From Paenalcaligenes sp052103955 (GTDB lineage: Bacteria; Pseudomonadota; Gammaproteobacteria; Burkholderiales; Burkholderiaceae_B): DNA of 64,000 nucleotides. The stretch covers positions 354,531 through 418,530 of the forward strand of contig JBQELO010000001.1 in the NCBI GenBank assembly GCA_052103955.1, read 5' to 3'. Shown in pieces: positions 25,318 to 34,006 of the stretch. A model generated the notes under the pieces. That model worked only from the letters and a program-made list of their open reading frames with translations, was not told the origin of the DNA and made no database searches. The translations under genes and the position numbers were made by a program. Each line of letters begins with the position of its first letter. Within the stretch, counting starts at the first letter, position 1.

Positions 25318-25566
25318 TTAGGAACCGCTACTATCGCTTGACGAACCACCGGAAGACGAGCTTCCAGAATCAGAAGATTTTCCGCCATTACGGAAATCTG
25401 TGGCATACCAACCCGAACCCTTCAATTGAAAGCCTGCAGCAGTAACCTGCTTTTGATAGGTATGTTGACCACAGCTAGGGCAAACCTCTAATACAGGGTC
25501 AGACATCTTCTGCAACACATCCTGCTCGTGGTGGCAGTTACTGCACTTATACGCATAAATAGGCAC
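25318..25566 (-). CDS. FmdB-family zinc-ribbon protein
   Basis: Small regulatory-type protein with one zinc ribbon. The 82 residues start MPIYAYKCSNCHHEQDV and have the second knuckle CPSCGQHTY, giving the CxxC-x(n)-CxxC arrangement. The N-terminal MPIYxYxC signature is diagnostic of the family. The C-terminal ~25 residues are almost only Ser and Gly. It starts the fmdB-DUF502-aspS cluster with a five-base gap to the next gene. Biochemical role unknown. Confidence 0.88.
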   Translation of the reverse strand: MPIYAYKCSNCHHEQDVLQKMSDPVLEVCPSCGQHTYQKQVTAAGFQLKGSGWYATDFRNGGKSSDSGSSSSGGSSSDSSGS

Positions 25567-25599
25567 GACGCAACTCTAAAACAGTAGGACGAAACACAA

Positions 25600-25656
25600 T
25601 TAGCCCATTCTAACGTAAACGGGCTAAATTCAGATTTCTGATTTTAGCCCGTTTAC
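25600..25656. repeat. Long inverted repeat with competing arm upstream of fmdB
   Basis: GTAAACGGGCTAAA (25615-25628) and TTTAGCCCGTTTAC (25643-25656) are perfect 14-base arms. Inside them TCAGA/TCTGA continues the stem, giving an almost unbroken hairpin of about 42 bases. A third segment, TTAGCCC at 25600-25606, can instead pair with GGGCTAA. There is no T-run on either strand, so this is not a standard terminator. Confidence 0.6.
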
Positions 25657-25711
25657 TGCTACATCGCACTGTTTATGCGCAACAGCCTACTTTACTAGGC
25701 GATTTTTTGCC

Positions 25712-26983
25712 TTAAACAGGCAACAAGAACATCACTGCTGCGATCAAGGTTGGTATGGCTGCCGACAGCAACAAACGCAATGGCGAAATCGCACCGTCTG
25801 GGAACGTACCTTTCAAAATCGAGAAACCGGCAGGGTTTGGTGCGTTAGCAATCACAGTCAAACCACCACCTGTTACCGCACCCGCTACCAGCATGTAGCG
25901 CCAGAACTCATTAGTACCTTCCACCAACGAACCCAAGTAGGTCAACGCGGCGTTATCAGTAATAGCTGTCAAGGCAGTAGCCCCCCAGAACAGCACGAAT
26001 GGCGGCAAGCCACCCAACAAGTCTTGCAACCACCATTTTTGCAAACCGCCCAACACCACCAAGCCTGCCAAGAAGAAACCTACCATCAGGCCTTCGCGAA
26101 TCATCAGCGGGTTTTGGTGACGAGCGTACGCATGGGCGTAACCGATGAACATCATCAGCAATGCCATGAAAATCACAGGGTGATGAGCAAATACCACCAC
26201 ACCAGCCAAGAACAGCATATGTATCACCATCACTACAGGTGGTACAGGTGGGCGTTTTGCCTTAGTAATAACGGTGCTTGGATCTGGCTCTGGCATCACC
26301 AGTGCTTCGCGTGACAGCCATGTCAAAATAGCAGCGTTAATGATTACCGCCAATGCCGCACGCCAACCAAAATGCGTGAACATGTAGGCAGAATCCCAAT
26401 TAAAGGTTTGTGCAACCATCAATACTGGCGGGGCAGCATAGGCGGTTAACACACCACCAATGGAAATATTTACGAACAGCACGCCCAGCGTCAGGTATTT
26501 GAAACCATCCAGATTGGACTTAGAAAAGTAGCGATCCCTAATCATCAACGCCGCAAGCGTCATAGCTGCAGGCTCTGTAATCAACGAGCCAGATAGCGGC
26601 ACAAACGCCATAATGATGAAAAACATGGCGTATTCTTGGCGTACTGGCACCAAGCGCGATAGCAAACGCACAATCACCGACACCAACTCAAGAATCGGTC
26701 GGCTGGCGGCAATCACCATGATCACGAACACAAAGGCCGGTTCAGTGAAATTACGTGAATCCATGTACTCCACAGCGGTATCCAAACCAATGAATACAGC
26801 TACGTACACAAATAACACACAGGCCCATACACCGAAAACAGCTTCTACTTCTGACAGTAAATGCCATAAACCAGCATGCGTGCCACCACGATTGGCAAGG
26901 CGCGCAAAAACCGGAACGGAAAAGGTATGGACAATGGCGATCGCAAACAAGGCGGTTGCGACAACTTCCATGGTACTGGGCAT
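25712..26983 (-). CDS. Putative Na+/H+ antiporter (DUF1504-type)
   Basis: Polytopic inner-membrane protein of the family annotated as putative Na+/H+ antiporter. The 423 residues show about 10-12 hydrophobic spans. Conserved-looking stretches include SGSLITEPAAMTLAALMIRD in the middle and TAITDNAALTYLGSLVEG and VIANAPNPAGFSILKG near the end, the paired hairpin-type segments expected for ion transporters. The ATG at 26983 (GTAGG seven bases upstream) is preferred over a TTG two codons earlier. It stands alone between ubiA and fmdB. Ion specificity is not visible and the function is by family name only. Confidence 0.75.
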   Translation of the reverse strand: MPSTMEVVATALFAIAIVHTFSVPVFARLANRGGTHAGLWHLLSEVEAVFGVWACVLFVYVAVFIGLDTAVEYMDSRNFTEPAFVFVIMVIAASRPILELVSVIVRLLSRLVPVRQEYAMFFIIMAFVPLSGSLITEPAAMTLAALMIRDRYFSKSNLDGFKYLTLGVLFVNISIGGVLTAYAAPPVLMVAQTFNWDSAYMFTHFGWRAALAVIINAAILTWLSREALVMPEPDPSTVITKAKRPPVPPVVMVIHMLFLAGVVVFAHHPVIFMALLMMFIGYAHAYARHQNPLMIREGLMVGFFLAGLVVLGGLQKWWLQDLLGGLPPFVLFWGATALTAITDNAALTYLGSLVEGTNEFWRYMLVAGAVTGGGLTVIANAPNPAGFSILKGTFPDGAISPLRLLLSAAIPTLIAAVMFLLPV

Positions 26984-27116
26984 GATCAACCTACTAAAGA
27001 CTCCCCCGACTGCCTAAGCAACGGAGGTTCTGATATGGATATGAAAGCCACTGATTTTACACAGCGAATTTCGTAGGCACGATCTTTTTAGGGATTTTTT
27101 TAGTCTTTATAAGGGT

Positions 27117-28046
27117 TTACCCTAGAATCGTTCCCGCCAGTGCCGCCACGATCATCAGCACCCCAACGGTCATATTCGCGCGGAAAAGCCCTAGCCCAAA
27201 TTCGGGACGCTTGGGATCAAAACGGCTCACTTGCCACACAAAATGCACAGCAATCACCGCCATCACTACAAAGTAGCCCCAACCCATGCCCATGCTATAA
27301 CCCGCCCACAGCCAACATAGCATCGCCAAAATATACAGGCCGCCAATCCACTGCTTGCCGTTATCACCAAAGCGTATGGCGGCTGACTTCAGCCCCAGCT
27401 TCAGGTCGTCGGCAATATCAATGTAGCCATAAATAGCGTCGTAACCTATCTGCCAAAGCACCGTGCCCCACCACATAGCAATCGCGGCCAAGGGCACAAT
27501 ATTTTGAGTATCGGACCAGGCCATTAACATGCCCCAGTTAAACGCTATACCCAATACCGCTTGCGGCCAATACGTGAAACGCTTACACAGCGGATAGATC
27601 ACTACAATGGGCACCAATGCCAAGGCCAGCCAACGGCTATAGCTGTTGATGGCAAATAAAAACAGGGCAGCCACCACCAATTGGGCAAACACAAACCACA
27701 AGGCTTTTTTGAGCGTCAGTTGCCCACTAGTCAGCGGCCTAAACCGGGTACGTTCTACTTGGTGATCAAAGTTACGGTCAAAAATGTCGTTAAAGCAGCA
27801 GCCTACGCCACGCATTAACAGCGCGCCCAGTGAGAAAATCAGCAAACGCCACCAATCGGGCACACCACCTGCTGCCTGCACCAATGCCGCAATCGTAGGC
27901 AATAAGGTCAGCCACGTACCCACAGGCCTATCCAGCCTGCACAGCCTTGCATAAGGCCCCCACGCAGCGGGCAACCAACGCGCCACCCAGTCGTTGTGAC
28001 GAATATCGTTCAGATCAATGCGTTCTGGCGTTTTTGAGGCAGACAT
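27117..28046 (-). CDS. ubiA: 4-hydroxybenzoate octaprenyltransferase
   Basis: Attaches the polyprenyl chain to 4-hydroxybenzoate in ubiquinone synthesis, in the inner membrane. The 309 residues have the first Asp-rich motif NDIFDRNFD (about 86-94 of the longer frame), the second DIADDLKLGLKSAAIRFG, and about eight spans. RPVGTWLTLLPTIAAL before the first motif is typical. The ATG at 28046 (MSASKTPERID) is the natural start; three more codons are open upstream, and no strong ribosome site is seen for either. Length fits UbiA (about 290). It is not next to ubiC here. Confidence 0.93.
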   Translation of the reverse strand: MSASKTPERIDLNDIRHNDWVARWLPAAWGPYARLCRLDRPVGTWLTLLPTIAALVQAAGGVPDWWRLLIFSLGALLMRGVGCCFNDIFDRNFDHQVERTRFRPLTSGQLTLKKALWFVFAQLVVAALFLFAINSYSRWLALALVPIVVIYPLCKRFTYWPQAVLGIAFNWGMLMAWSDTQNIVPLAAIAMWWGTVLWQIGYDAIYGYIDIADDLKLGLKSAAIRFGDNGKQWIGGLYILAMLCWLWAGYSMGMGWGYFVVMAVIAVHFVWQVSRFDPKRPEFGLGLFRANMTVGVLMIVAALAGTILG

Positions 28047-28063
28047 GGCAAACAATGACAGTA

Positions 28064-28095
28064 GAAAAAAGTACAGCCGTGCAAAACACGGCTGT
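28064..28095 (-). terminator. Terminator behind the aminotransferase gene
   Basis: ACAGCCGTG and CACGGCTGT (28073-28081 with 28087-28095) form a nine-base-pair stem. On the minus strand it is followed by AC and six T residues. It separates the aminotransferase transcript from ubiA. Confidence 0.82.
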
Positions 28096-28128
28096 GTGTG
28101 ATGATAACGCGAAAATCGCCTTGCAGCG

Positions 28129-29334
28129 TTATGCCTGTAGCTCTTCGCGTATCAACTGACCCAGTATTTCTATGCCCTTACGGATTTTTTCTTCCGATAC
28201 GGTCACAAAACTTAGGCGTAATGTATTACGTTTCAACCCAGCACCCGAATAGAACGGCGCACCGGGAACAAAGGCCACATTGCGCGCAATCGCTTTTTCT
28301 AGCAAACGTTCTGCATCCAACTGCTCTGGCAAGGTCACCCACAAAAACATACCGCCTTCGGGTTTAGTCCACTGCACAGAATCAGGGAAATGCGCGTCTA
28401 ACGCTTCTAGCATGTACGTACATTGGCGTTGGTACAGCTCGCGCACCACAGGTAAGTGACGGCTTAGAAAACCATTTTGAATGGCGTTATACACGGCCAT
28501 CTGCGTCACGATAGCGGTGTGCAAATCGGTAGCTTGTTTAATTTGCACTAGCTTATTAATGATCTCAACCGGAGCCACGATGTAACCCAAACGCAGGCCT
28601 GGTGCCAATACCTTAGAGAACGAGCCCAAACGAATCACCGTCGCACCCACTTTACGCCCTAATGCCAACAAACTAGGCTGTGGCGTACCGGCATAGCGCA
28701 GCTCACCGTAGGGATCATCCTCTACCACAGGAATACCTGCCGCCGCACAGCGCTCTACCAACTCTTGGCGGCGCTCAGCCGTTAGGCTAATGCCCATGGG
28801 GTTCTGAAAATTGGGCAACGTATAAATAAACCGCGCACCCTGCGCTTTGGCAGTAGATACCTCGGCAGGCACCAAACCTTGTTCGTCTGTAGCAATCGCC
28901 ACGTACTCTGGCTCGAACAACGAGAACGACTGCAACGCCCCCAAATAGGTAGGCGACTCTACCAATACTTTGCTGCCGGGATCAATGAACAGCTTGCCCA
29001 GCATATCCAGTGCTTGCTGTGAGCCCGACACAATCAACACCTCGTCAGGCGACACGGTGAGACCATCACGACTTAGATCGTTTGCCACCCACTCGCGCAG
29101 CGGTCTATAGCCTTCGGTAGGCCCGTACTGCAAGGCCTGCCTACCTTCTGTCGCCAACACGTTATCGTAGGCCTGACGCAATTCTTCGATAGGGAACCCA
29201 TCGGCAGACGGCAACCCACCCGCAAAAGAAATCACTTCGGGCCTGGTCGTAACTTTAAGGATTTCTCGGATGGCCGAGCTGGTTAGTTTTTGTGCTCGCT
29301 GGGAAAAAACAAAAGAAGGCGTATGTGCAGTCAT
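28129..29334 (-). CDS. PLP-dependent aminotransferase (class I/II, 2-aminoadipate aminotransferase-like)
   Basis: Cytosolic fold-type I aminotransferase. The 401 residues include the early SFAGGLPSADGFPIEELRQA, GPTEGYRPLREWVA, the SGSQQALDMLGKLFIDPG turn, YTLPNFQNPMG, and the PLP lysine in LGSFSKVLAPGLRLGY (about residue 240). The sequence matches the LysN / MocR-enzyme-domain group, without an N-terminal GntR regulator domain. The amino donor and acceptor cannot be told. It lies 129 bases downstream of the AraC gene of the amine cluster on the same strand, but a functional link is not shown. Confidence 0.87.
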   Translation of the reverse strand: MTAHTPSFVFSQRAQKLTSSAIREILKVTTRPEVISFAGGLPSADGFPIEELRQAYDNVLATEGRQALQYGPTEGYRPLREWVANDLSRDGLTVSPDEVLIVSGSQQALDMLGKLFIDPGSKVLVESPTYLGALQSFSLFEPEYVAIATDEQGLVPAEVSTAKAQGARFIYTLPNFQNPMGISLTAERRQELVERCAAAGIPVVEDDPYGELRYAGTPQPSLLALGRKVGATVIRLGSFSKVLAPGLRLGYIVAPVEIINKLVQIKQATDLHTAIVTQMAVYNAIQNGFLSRHLPVVRELYQRQCTYMLEALDAHFPDSVQWTKPEGGMFLWVTLPEQLDAERLLEKAIARNVAFVPGAPFYSGAGLKRNTLRLSFVTVSEEKIRKGIEILGQLIREELQA

Positions 29335-29462
29335 GGCGCAAGAATCAACAAATCAGGGGAAATGCAGGCAGCAGCCTGCTCGCTACAGTACAGATTATCG
29401 TATTCAACCCACTAGGCATAGAGCCACCCCGCAACACTAGGGGCGTGTACTCCACACCTATT

Positions 29463-30416
29463 TCAGGCTAGTGCCTCAGTAGGGGTTTGACGCCATGCAG
29501 TAGGCGACAAGCCATATCGACGTCTAAACGCATGGCTAAAGGCAGTGGCATCCCTAAAACCGTATTGGTAAGCCAACTCGGTAACGGGGCGTTGATAGTG
29601 TGGATTCGCTAGTAGCTGTTTACACGCTTCTAGCCGTTGACGCTGTATATAGTCGGCGGGCGACAAGTTTTGCAGGGCGAACAACTTATACAAATAGCGC
29701 CGTGAGTAACGGAAATGCGCACACAGTAGTTCTACGCCTAACGCCGGATCCGTTAAGTTTTCGGCAATGTAATGCTTCAGCTTCATCAACTGTACATGCT
29801 GTACCGAGTCTTGCTCTTGTTCTAGGGTGATATCCGCACATTCACTGAGCTGTGCACCAATAAGGTGCAACAAAGCAGTGGCAACACCGCCCGCAGCTAC
29901 GTCAGACAACAACGGACGCTGATGCAACGCCCCTAACAACATTTGACGCATTAACTGGCCGCTGCCTTCTTGGGTTTCAAAACGCCTTACTAAGGCCGCT
30001 TGCAGATAAGGCAGCCAACTTTGCATGTGGCTAAGCCCCAGTTGCAACACCAGCAAATGGGCTTCGGCATCCACATTAATCGTATAGGGACGAGTGGTGT
30101 CGTACAGCGCCCACTGCCCCGCATGCAGCAATACCTTGCGGTTCTGTTGGTGAATTTCGCTCACCCCAGAAAGCTGCAACGATACCTTGTACAGTGCCGA
30201 TTCAGTGCGATCTGCCAACGCGTGTGTGCGGTCTACTTGCAGCGCTGTACACCGCATTTCCGTCACCATTAACGACCCTAGTTGTTCGTTAATCGCCGTG
30301 TTGGAAAACGGTTGGCTACCTTGAGCCTTTACATCCAGCGGTACAAATGTTTGCGACAGAAAGTCACTTAATAACCCCACATCTTGAAAATGCAGTGGCG
30401 AAGCTTGCAACAACAT
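29463..30416 (-). CDS. AraC-family transcriptional regulator, FeaR-like
   Basis: Probable activator of the amine-oxidation genes upstream on the same strand. The 317 residues have an N-terminal AraC-binding-like domain (about 1-190) as in FeaR, the regulator of phenylethylamine use in E. coli. The C-terminal pair of helix-turn-helix motifs includes YSRRYLYKLFALQNLSPADYI and VTELAYQYGFRDATAFSHAF with RRRYGLSPTAWR. The gene follows the cytochrome c gene by about 106 bases. An arylethylamine or its aldehyde is the natural candidate ligand. The family is certain; the target is inferred from place. Confidence 0.85.
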   Translation of the reverse strand: MLLQASPLHFQDVGLLSDFLSQTFVPLDVKAQGSQPFSNTAINEQLGSLMVTEMRCTALQVDRTHALADRTESALYKVSLQLSGVSEIHQQNRKVLLHAGQWALYDTTRPYTINVDAEAHLLVLQLGLSHMQSWLPYLQAALVRRFETQEGSGQLMRQMLLGALHQRPLLSDVAAGGVATALLHLIGAQLSECADITLEQEQDSVQHVQLMKLKHYIAENLTDPALGVELLCAHFRYSRRYLYKLFALQNLSPADYIQRQRLEACKQLLANPHYQRPVTELAYQYGFRDATAFSHAFRRRYGLSPTAWRQTPTEALA

Positions 30417-30522
30417 TTTCTTCTCCTAGTCGTGCTGCTTTATCTCATCCCCTACTTTTATTTATCGTTTTTTCTTGGTTTTGCCTAGACAGACAAACCC
30501 TCACTAATCTACCACACTGGGT

Positions 30523-31038
30523 TTAACGCCCAGCTTGCCCGAACAAATAAGGTGCTGGTTCCCAGCCTTGTTCAGACATCTGTTGCTCTAATGCCTTGCG
30601 TGCTTCGGCCACATCATCAAACTTATACGGGCGTGACGCCCCTACTTCTGCCGCACTGAACAACCTGAACTTTCCGCCATCGTATTCTTCAGGACTAAAA
30701 CGTGCCACCACATAGTTCAACACCATCGCTAATTCATCGTTATTCAACTGCGATTGTGATGCACCCGGCACCCGTATCATGTACGCACGGCCATCGGGAA
30801 TTCGGCTAAACAACCCTATGGAGTCTACAAAACTGGGAATGCCACGATTTTCAGCACCTTTGCCATCAAAACGGTGGCAGCCTGCGCATTGCAGCATATA
30901 GTCTTTGTACACCCCTTCACTATTCAAAAAATAGGCCAATTGGGCATCGCCATCGGTAGGCAAGGGGCGCTTCGCCACTGCCGCATTGGCGCCCAACCCT
31001 GACACACAGCCCAACAGAACCAGTATCAACGCTCTCAT
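30523..31038 (-). CDS. Periplasmic mono-heme cytochrome c of the amine dehydrogenase cluster
   Basis: Electron carrier with one covalently bound heme. The 171 residues begin with a Sec signal peptide (MRALILVLLGCVSGLGANA). There is a single heme-attachment motif CAGCH inside MLQCAGCHRFDGKGAENRG, and Met residues follow as possible sixth ligands (RAYMIRVPG). The open frame begins at 31056, but the ATG at 31038 has GGAG seven bases upstream and a clean signal peptide. It corresponds in position to the small cytochrome gene behind aauA in Alcaligenes faecalis. It probably accepts electrons from the dehydrogenase. One heme means it is not a MauG-type diheme enzyme. Confidence 0.88.
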   Translation of the reverse strand: MRALILVLLGCVSGLGANAAVAKRPLPTDGDAQLAYFLNSEGVYKDYMLQCAGCHRFDGKGAENRGIPSFVDSIGLFSRIPDGRAYMIRVPGASQSQLNNDELAMVLNYVVARFSPEEYDGGKFRLFSAAEVGASRPYKFDDVAEARKALEQQMSEQGWEPAPYLFGQAGR

Positions 31039-31059
31039 TCTTGTACTCCAAACCAAGCA

Positions 31060-31085
31060 GGTCGGTAAGCCACTGGCTACCGACC
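31060..31085 (-). other. Stem-loop between aauA and the cytochrome c gene
   Basis: GGTCGGTA (31060-31067) pairs with TACCGACC (31078-31085), and GCC/GGC continue the stem around a three-base loop. There is no T-run. It lies in the 55-base gap between aauA and the cytochrome gene, so it may protect the upstream message from decay or lower cytochrome expression relative to the dehydrogenase. Confidence 0.55.
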
Positions 31086-31093
31086 CTTTTCCC

Positions 31094-31624
31094 TTAGTTT
31101 TTAGCTAAGCCCACCAACACAGACGTTGTGCAATGGAAGGTGCTGTTGTCGTTTGCCATGCACCAGTTCACGTCATTATGCAGGAAGAACTCGTACCCAG
31201 GACGCTCACGCGTTTGGGTATTACATCCGCAGCGATTACACGCCGTTTTCCCACAACAATCGTTATAACTGATGAGGTAGTCTTTGCCGTCATAGGGGTT
31301 ATGACACGTACCCACCCACGAAATCGGCGAGGCTGTGGTGCCGGGTGGGCACGAAGACGCCGTACCACCACAACACGAGCACAAGAACCCGTCTACTGCA
31401 CAATGACGCCAGTAGTCGCACGAGTTAAATTCCTCTTCAGGAATCTCGTTGGGGTCTAACCCCGTTAATTTAGGCGTGTTGCCTGCACGTGCTACGGGCA
31501 ATACCGGCAAGATGGCAGCAGACGCCACCATCACTTTCCCCAAGCCGTTTAGAAACCCACGGCGTGAAGAACGGTGCGCCAAACGTCTAGACACACGCTC
31601 CCCTAAGTTATCCAACCAATGCAT
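31094..31624 (-). CDS. aauA: Aromatic amine dehydrogenase small (beta) subunit, TTQ-bearing
   Basis: Periplasmic quinoprotein subunit that holds the tryptophan tryptophylquinone cofactor and oxidises arylethylamines to aldehydes and ammonia. The 176 residues begin with a twin-arginine leader (SSRRGFLNG at about 19-27), so the folded subunit is exported by Tat. The two cofactor tryptophans are Trp103 (SPISWVGTC) and Trp154 (NDVNWCMAN), 51 residues apart as in all known TTQ enzymes. Asp122, 19 residues after the first Trp, fits the catalytic base. There are 14 cysteines in the mature part, two more than the 12 of methylamine dehydrogenase. The gene overlaps aauD by 17 bases. The match to the Alcaligenes enzyme is close over the whole length. 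Confidence 0.95.
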   Translation of the reverse strand: MHWLDNLGERVSRRLAHRSSRRGFLNGLGKVMVASAAILPVLPVARAGNTPKLTGLDPNEIPEEEFNSCDYWRHCAVDGFLCSCCGGTASSCPPGTTASPISWVGTCHNPYDGKDYLISYNDCCGKTACNRCGCNTQTRERPGYEFFLHNDVNWCMANDNSTFHCTTSVLVGLAKN

Positions 31625-32246
31625 TTGCCTTCTCCTTACGTGAAACGTTCACGTCCTTCATTTCTGTAGTACTCAAGTACTCCTGCATGGACGCCACGCC
31701 CAGCTCTTTGGCTGTAAACAGACTTTCTAACTGTTCGCGTGAATTGATCAACCCTTTTGCACTGATCACGCCGTTTTCATCCATCAATACAGCGTAAGGC
31801 AGCTTGCTGATGTGGAAGCTCATACCCAATGGCGTGGAGAGCAGGTATGGGAATGGGTCTAAGCCAGCTTGCTTGTAAAACGCCAAGTGTTCAGGCATTT
31901 CACCGTCACTGGCCAACACCACACGCAGCCACTGTTTTTCAGCTTGTGCAATAGAGCGCAAGATAGGCAGCAGCTTCTTACATACAGGGCAAGTAGGCGA
32001 TAGAAAAAACAGCAATTGGCTGTACTGGCCTGGCACGCCAATGCTCTGTGGTCTACCCACAATGTCTGTTAACTCAAATACAGGTGCTGCGCTACCTACT
32101 TCAGGCCCTTTATCCATCGTCAATGCACCCATAGGTGCCACGCGCTCATACAACACACCGATTTGTCGTGATAGCGCCAATACCAATACCACCAGCATCA
32201 GCACCACTACCCACAACACAATATTTGAAATCACTAATCCACTCAT
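31608..32246 (-). CDS. aauD: MauD-like disulfide/maturation protein of aromatic amine dehydrogenase
   Basis: Helps form the disulfides of the cysteine-rich small subunit. The 212 residues have one N-terminal membrane anchor (VISNIVLWVVVLMLVVLVLAL region, about 3-25). A periplasmic thioredoxin-like domain follows, with the active-site CPVC in FLSPTCPVCKKLLP at about 98-111. This is the MauD arrangement, and MauD is required for stable MauA. The start ATG follows the aauE stop codon directly, with AAGGAG inside the end of aauE. The C-terminal ~20 residues (NVSRKEKANA) overlap the aauA start. Confidence 0.92.
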   Translation of the reverse strand: MSGLVISNIVLWVVVLMLVVLVLALSRQIGVLYERVAPMGALTMDKGPEVGSAAPVFELTDIVGRPQSIGVPGQYSQLLFFLSPTCPVCKKLLPILRSIAQAEKQWLRVVLASDGEMPEHLAFYKQAGLDPFPYLLSTPLGMSFHISKLPYAVLMDENGVISAKGLINSREQLESLFTAKELGVASMQEYLSTTEMKDVNVSRKEKANALVG

Positions 32247-32789
32247 TTAAATCTCCTTGAGTTTTTGTAATTTGCTATGCGATTCAATCAACAGATTCAA
32301 CGCGTGGTACATCCCTAGCAACGCTAAAGTGGCACCAAAGAAAGTCAGGCCATCTACCCAGCCCAAGGCACGCTCGGGTTGGCTGATTGGCAGCCATACA
32401 GCACTTAGCACAATCAGCAATAGCGCATTGCGCAGCACCAACCACCATGACAATCCGGCCGATTGGTCTTTAAGGCTGCCGCAACCGCAAGCTACATCGG
32501 TGTGACCACGCAGCAAATTAATCGCCATGGCGGCCGTAGCCACTAGCAACAATGCACTGGCTACCACGCTACCCAACACTCGCGCACTGGGCCACAACAA
32601 CAGCAATGCCGCTAGCAGTTCCGTTGCAATAAACCCGCCTGCAACCACTCGCACTGCCATCTCAGGCACCAGCCTGTACGCCGATACAGCGCCTTCAAAC
32701 AAACTGAAATGGCGGATTTTTTCTAGGCCACTCGCCAGCAATAAAATACATAAGCTGGCTGCAGCTACGTACCCCAAAATAGGATCCAT
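32247..32789 (-). CDS. aauE: MauE-like membrane protein of aromatic amine dehydrogenase maturation
   Basis: Inner-membrane partner of aauD. The 180 residues have about four to five hydrophobic spans and the conserved paired cysteines in DVACGCGSLKDQSAG at about 99-113, the MauE/DoxX-like pattern thought to shuttle electrons or disulfides to the MauD-like thioredoxin. It begins one base after the aauB stop and ends against the aauD start. The gene order B-E-D-A is the same as in the known aau cluster. Confidence 0.92.
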   Translation of the reverse strand: MDPILGYVAAASLCILLLASGLEKIRHFSLFEGAVSAYRLVPEMAVRVVAGGFIATELLAALLLLWPSARVLGSVVASALLLVATAAMAINLLRGHTDVACGCGSLKDQSAGLSWWLVLRNALLLIVLSAVWLPISQPERALGWVDGLTFFGATLALLGMYHALNLLIESHSKLQKLKEI

Positions 32790-32790
32790 G

Positions 32791-33984
32791 CTAGCCTCCG
32801 TTTTTCATCACCACGTGAGGCTCTACTTGCAGCGCTGCCTCACCGGCATTTTCAATGGTGCGAATCAGCGTAGGTGTATCGCCGCTAATATCAAAGATAT
32901 GCACATTGCCACCATCAATACCCAACAAACGCTGACCAGGCTCGTCTACAGAAATAGACAGAATCCCCATGCCAGGCACACGTGCTATGCGTTTTTTAGT
33001 GGGCAGATCATAGACCCAAATTTCTTCGGCAGGTGACTTATGCGTACCTTCTGCACCGCCAGAGTGCATCAAGACGTACAAGCGCTCTTTGCCTTCATCA
33101 GCCGCCAACAAGTTATAGCCGCCCGGTGTCCAACCGGCTGCCCTATCTTGTTCATCCAACAACGACCAACTAGGCTCGAAAGTTACTTTGTCGCCATTGA
33201 AGTCTGCGGTGTACATGGTGCCGTAGAAGGATACGTAGTTCGCCTTGTTATTCACCATCGCTTGGGCAATAAAAACAGGGTCATCTTGCACCGAGAACAT
33301 GCGCTCGCTGCGGTACTGCGACGCCACTTTGCCGTTTTCGTCTAGATCAATGGTCAGCAACGTACCATCACCACACACTGTCATAAAACTGCGTGGACGA
33401 TTGGGCAACGGGTTCACACTCCAACAACCCGCTACTGCGGTGATTTCCTCTACGTGCTCGCCCTTTTCCACATCGACGACGGCAACCGAAATCGCGGGTG
33501 TCGCATTCTGCAGAATGATGAATTTGCCATCCGTAGTTTGGCGGAACATATTGCGGTAGTTCAGCCCTTGTACGCGGTTGTTAGGCAAGATGATCTCTTT
33601 CTCGAACGTGAGCCCCTGAGCATCCCAAATCTCTACCACGTCTGTACGTTTCCCACGGGTGACTCGCTCGTGGTAAGTCGTCATGGTGTAGATCTTTTTG
33701 CCGTCGTTGGACAACTGCATGTGTCCATTGAAGCTAGTAGGGATCATGCCCAAAAAGCGGCCTGTTTTACCGTCAAAAACGTGTACACGGCTTTCGGTCA
33801 TGTGCATAAATACCGTATCCATTACGTAAATACGGTCTTGTGCGTCGGCCGATAATTTCTGCCCGTCAGTCAGCGTTTCCAACGGTTTGAATTGTTGGGC
33901 TTGGGCGCCAATAGCCACACCACCCAATACCATCGCCGCTACCCAGCGGGCACTGGTTCGCATGATATTCTGGGTTAATCGCAT
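32791..33984 (-). CDS. aauB: Aromatic amine dehydrogenase large (alpha) subunit
   Basis: Periplasmic seven-bladed beta-propeller that pairs with the TTQ subunit in an alpha2-beta2 enzyme. The 397 residues start with a Sec signal peptide (about 1-30, ending GAQAQQF). They carry propeller repeats such as DRIYVMDTVFMHMTESRVHVFDG (split over 21 residues at about 50) and KIYTMTTYHERVTRGKRTDV. GILSISVDEPGQRLLGIDGG lies near the end. The frame is open to 34041, but the ATG at 33984 has AGGAG eight bases upstream and gives the signal peptide. The sequence belongs with aromatic rather than methylamine dehydrogenases because of its partner aauA. It overlaps nothing and follows the outer-membrane gene by 22 bases. 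Confidence 0.93.
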   Translation of the reverse strand: MRLTQNIMRTSARWVAAMVLGGVAIGAQAQQFKPLETLTDGQKLSADAQDRIYVMDTVFMHMTESRVHVFDGKTGRFLGMIPTSFNGHMQLSNDGKKIYTMTTYHERVTRGKRTDVVEIWDAQGLTFEKEIILPNNRVQGLNYRNMFRQTTDGKFIILQNATPAISVAVVDVEKGEHVEEITAVAGCWSVNPLPNRPRSFMTVCGDGTLLTIDLDENGKVASQYRSERMFSVQDDPVFIAQAMVNNKANYVSFYGTMYTADFNGDKVTFEPSWSLLDEQDRAAGWTPGGYNLLAADEGKERLYVLMHSGGAEGTHKSPAEEIWVYDLPTKKRIARVPGMGILSISVDEPGQRLLGIDGGNVHIFDISGDTPTLIRTIENAGEAALQVEPHVVMKNGG

Positions 33985-34006
33985 TGTCTTCTCCTGAGTA
34001 GATACG

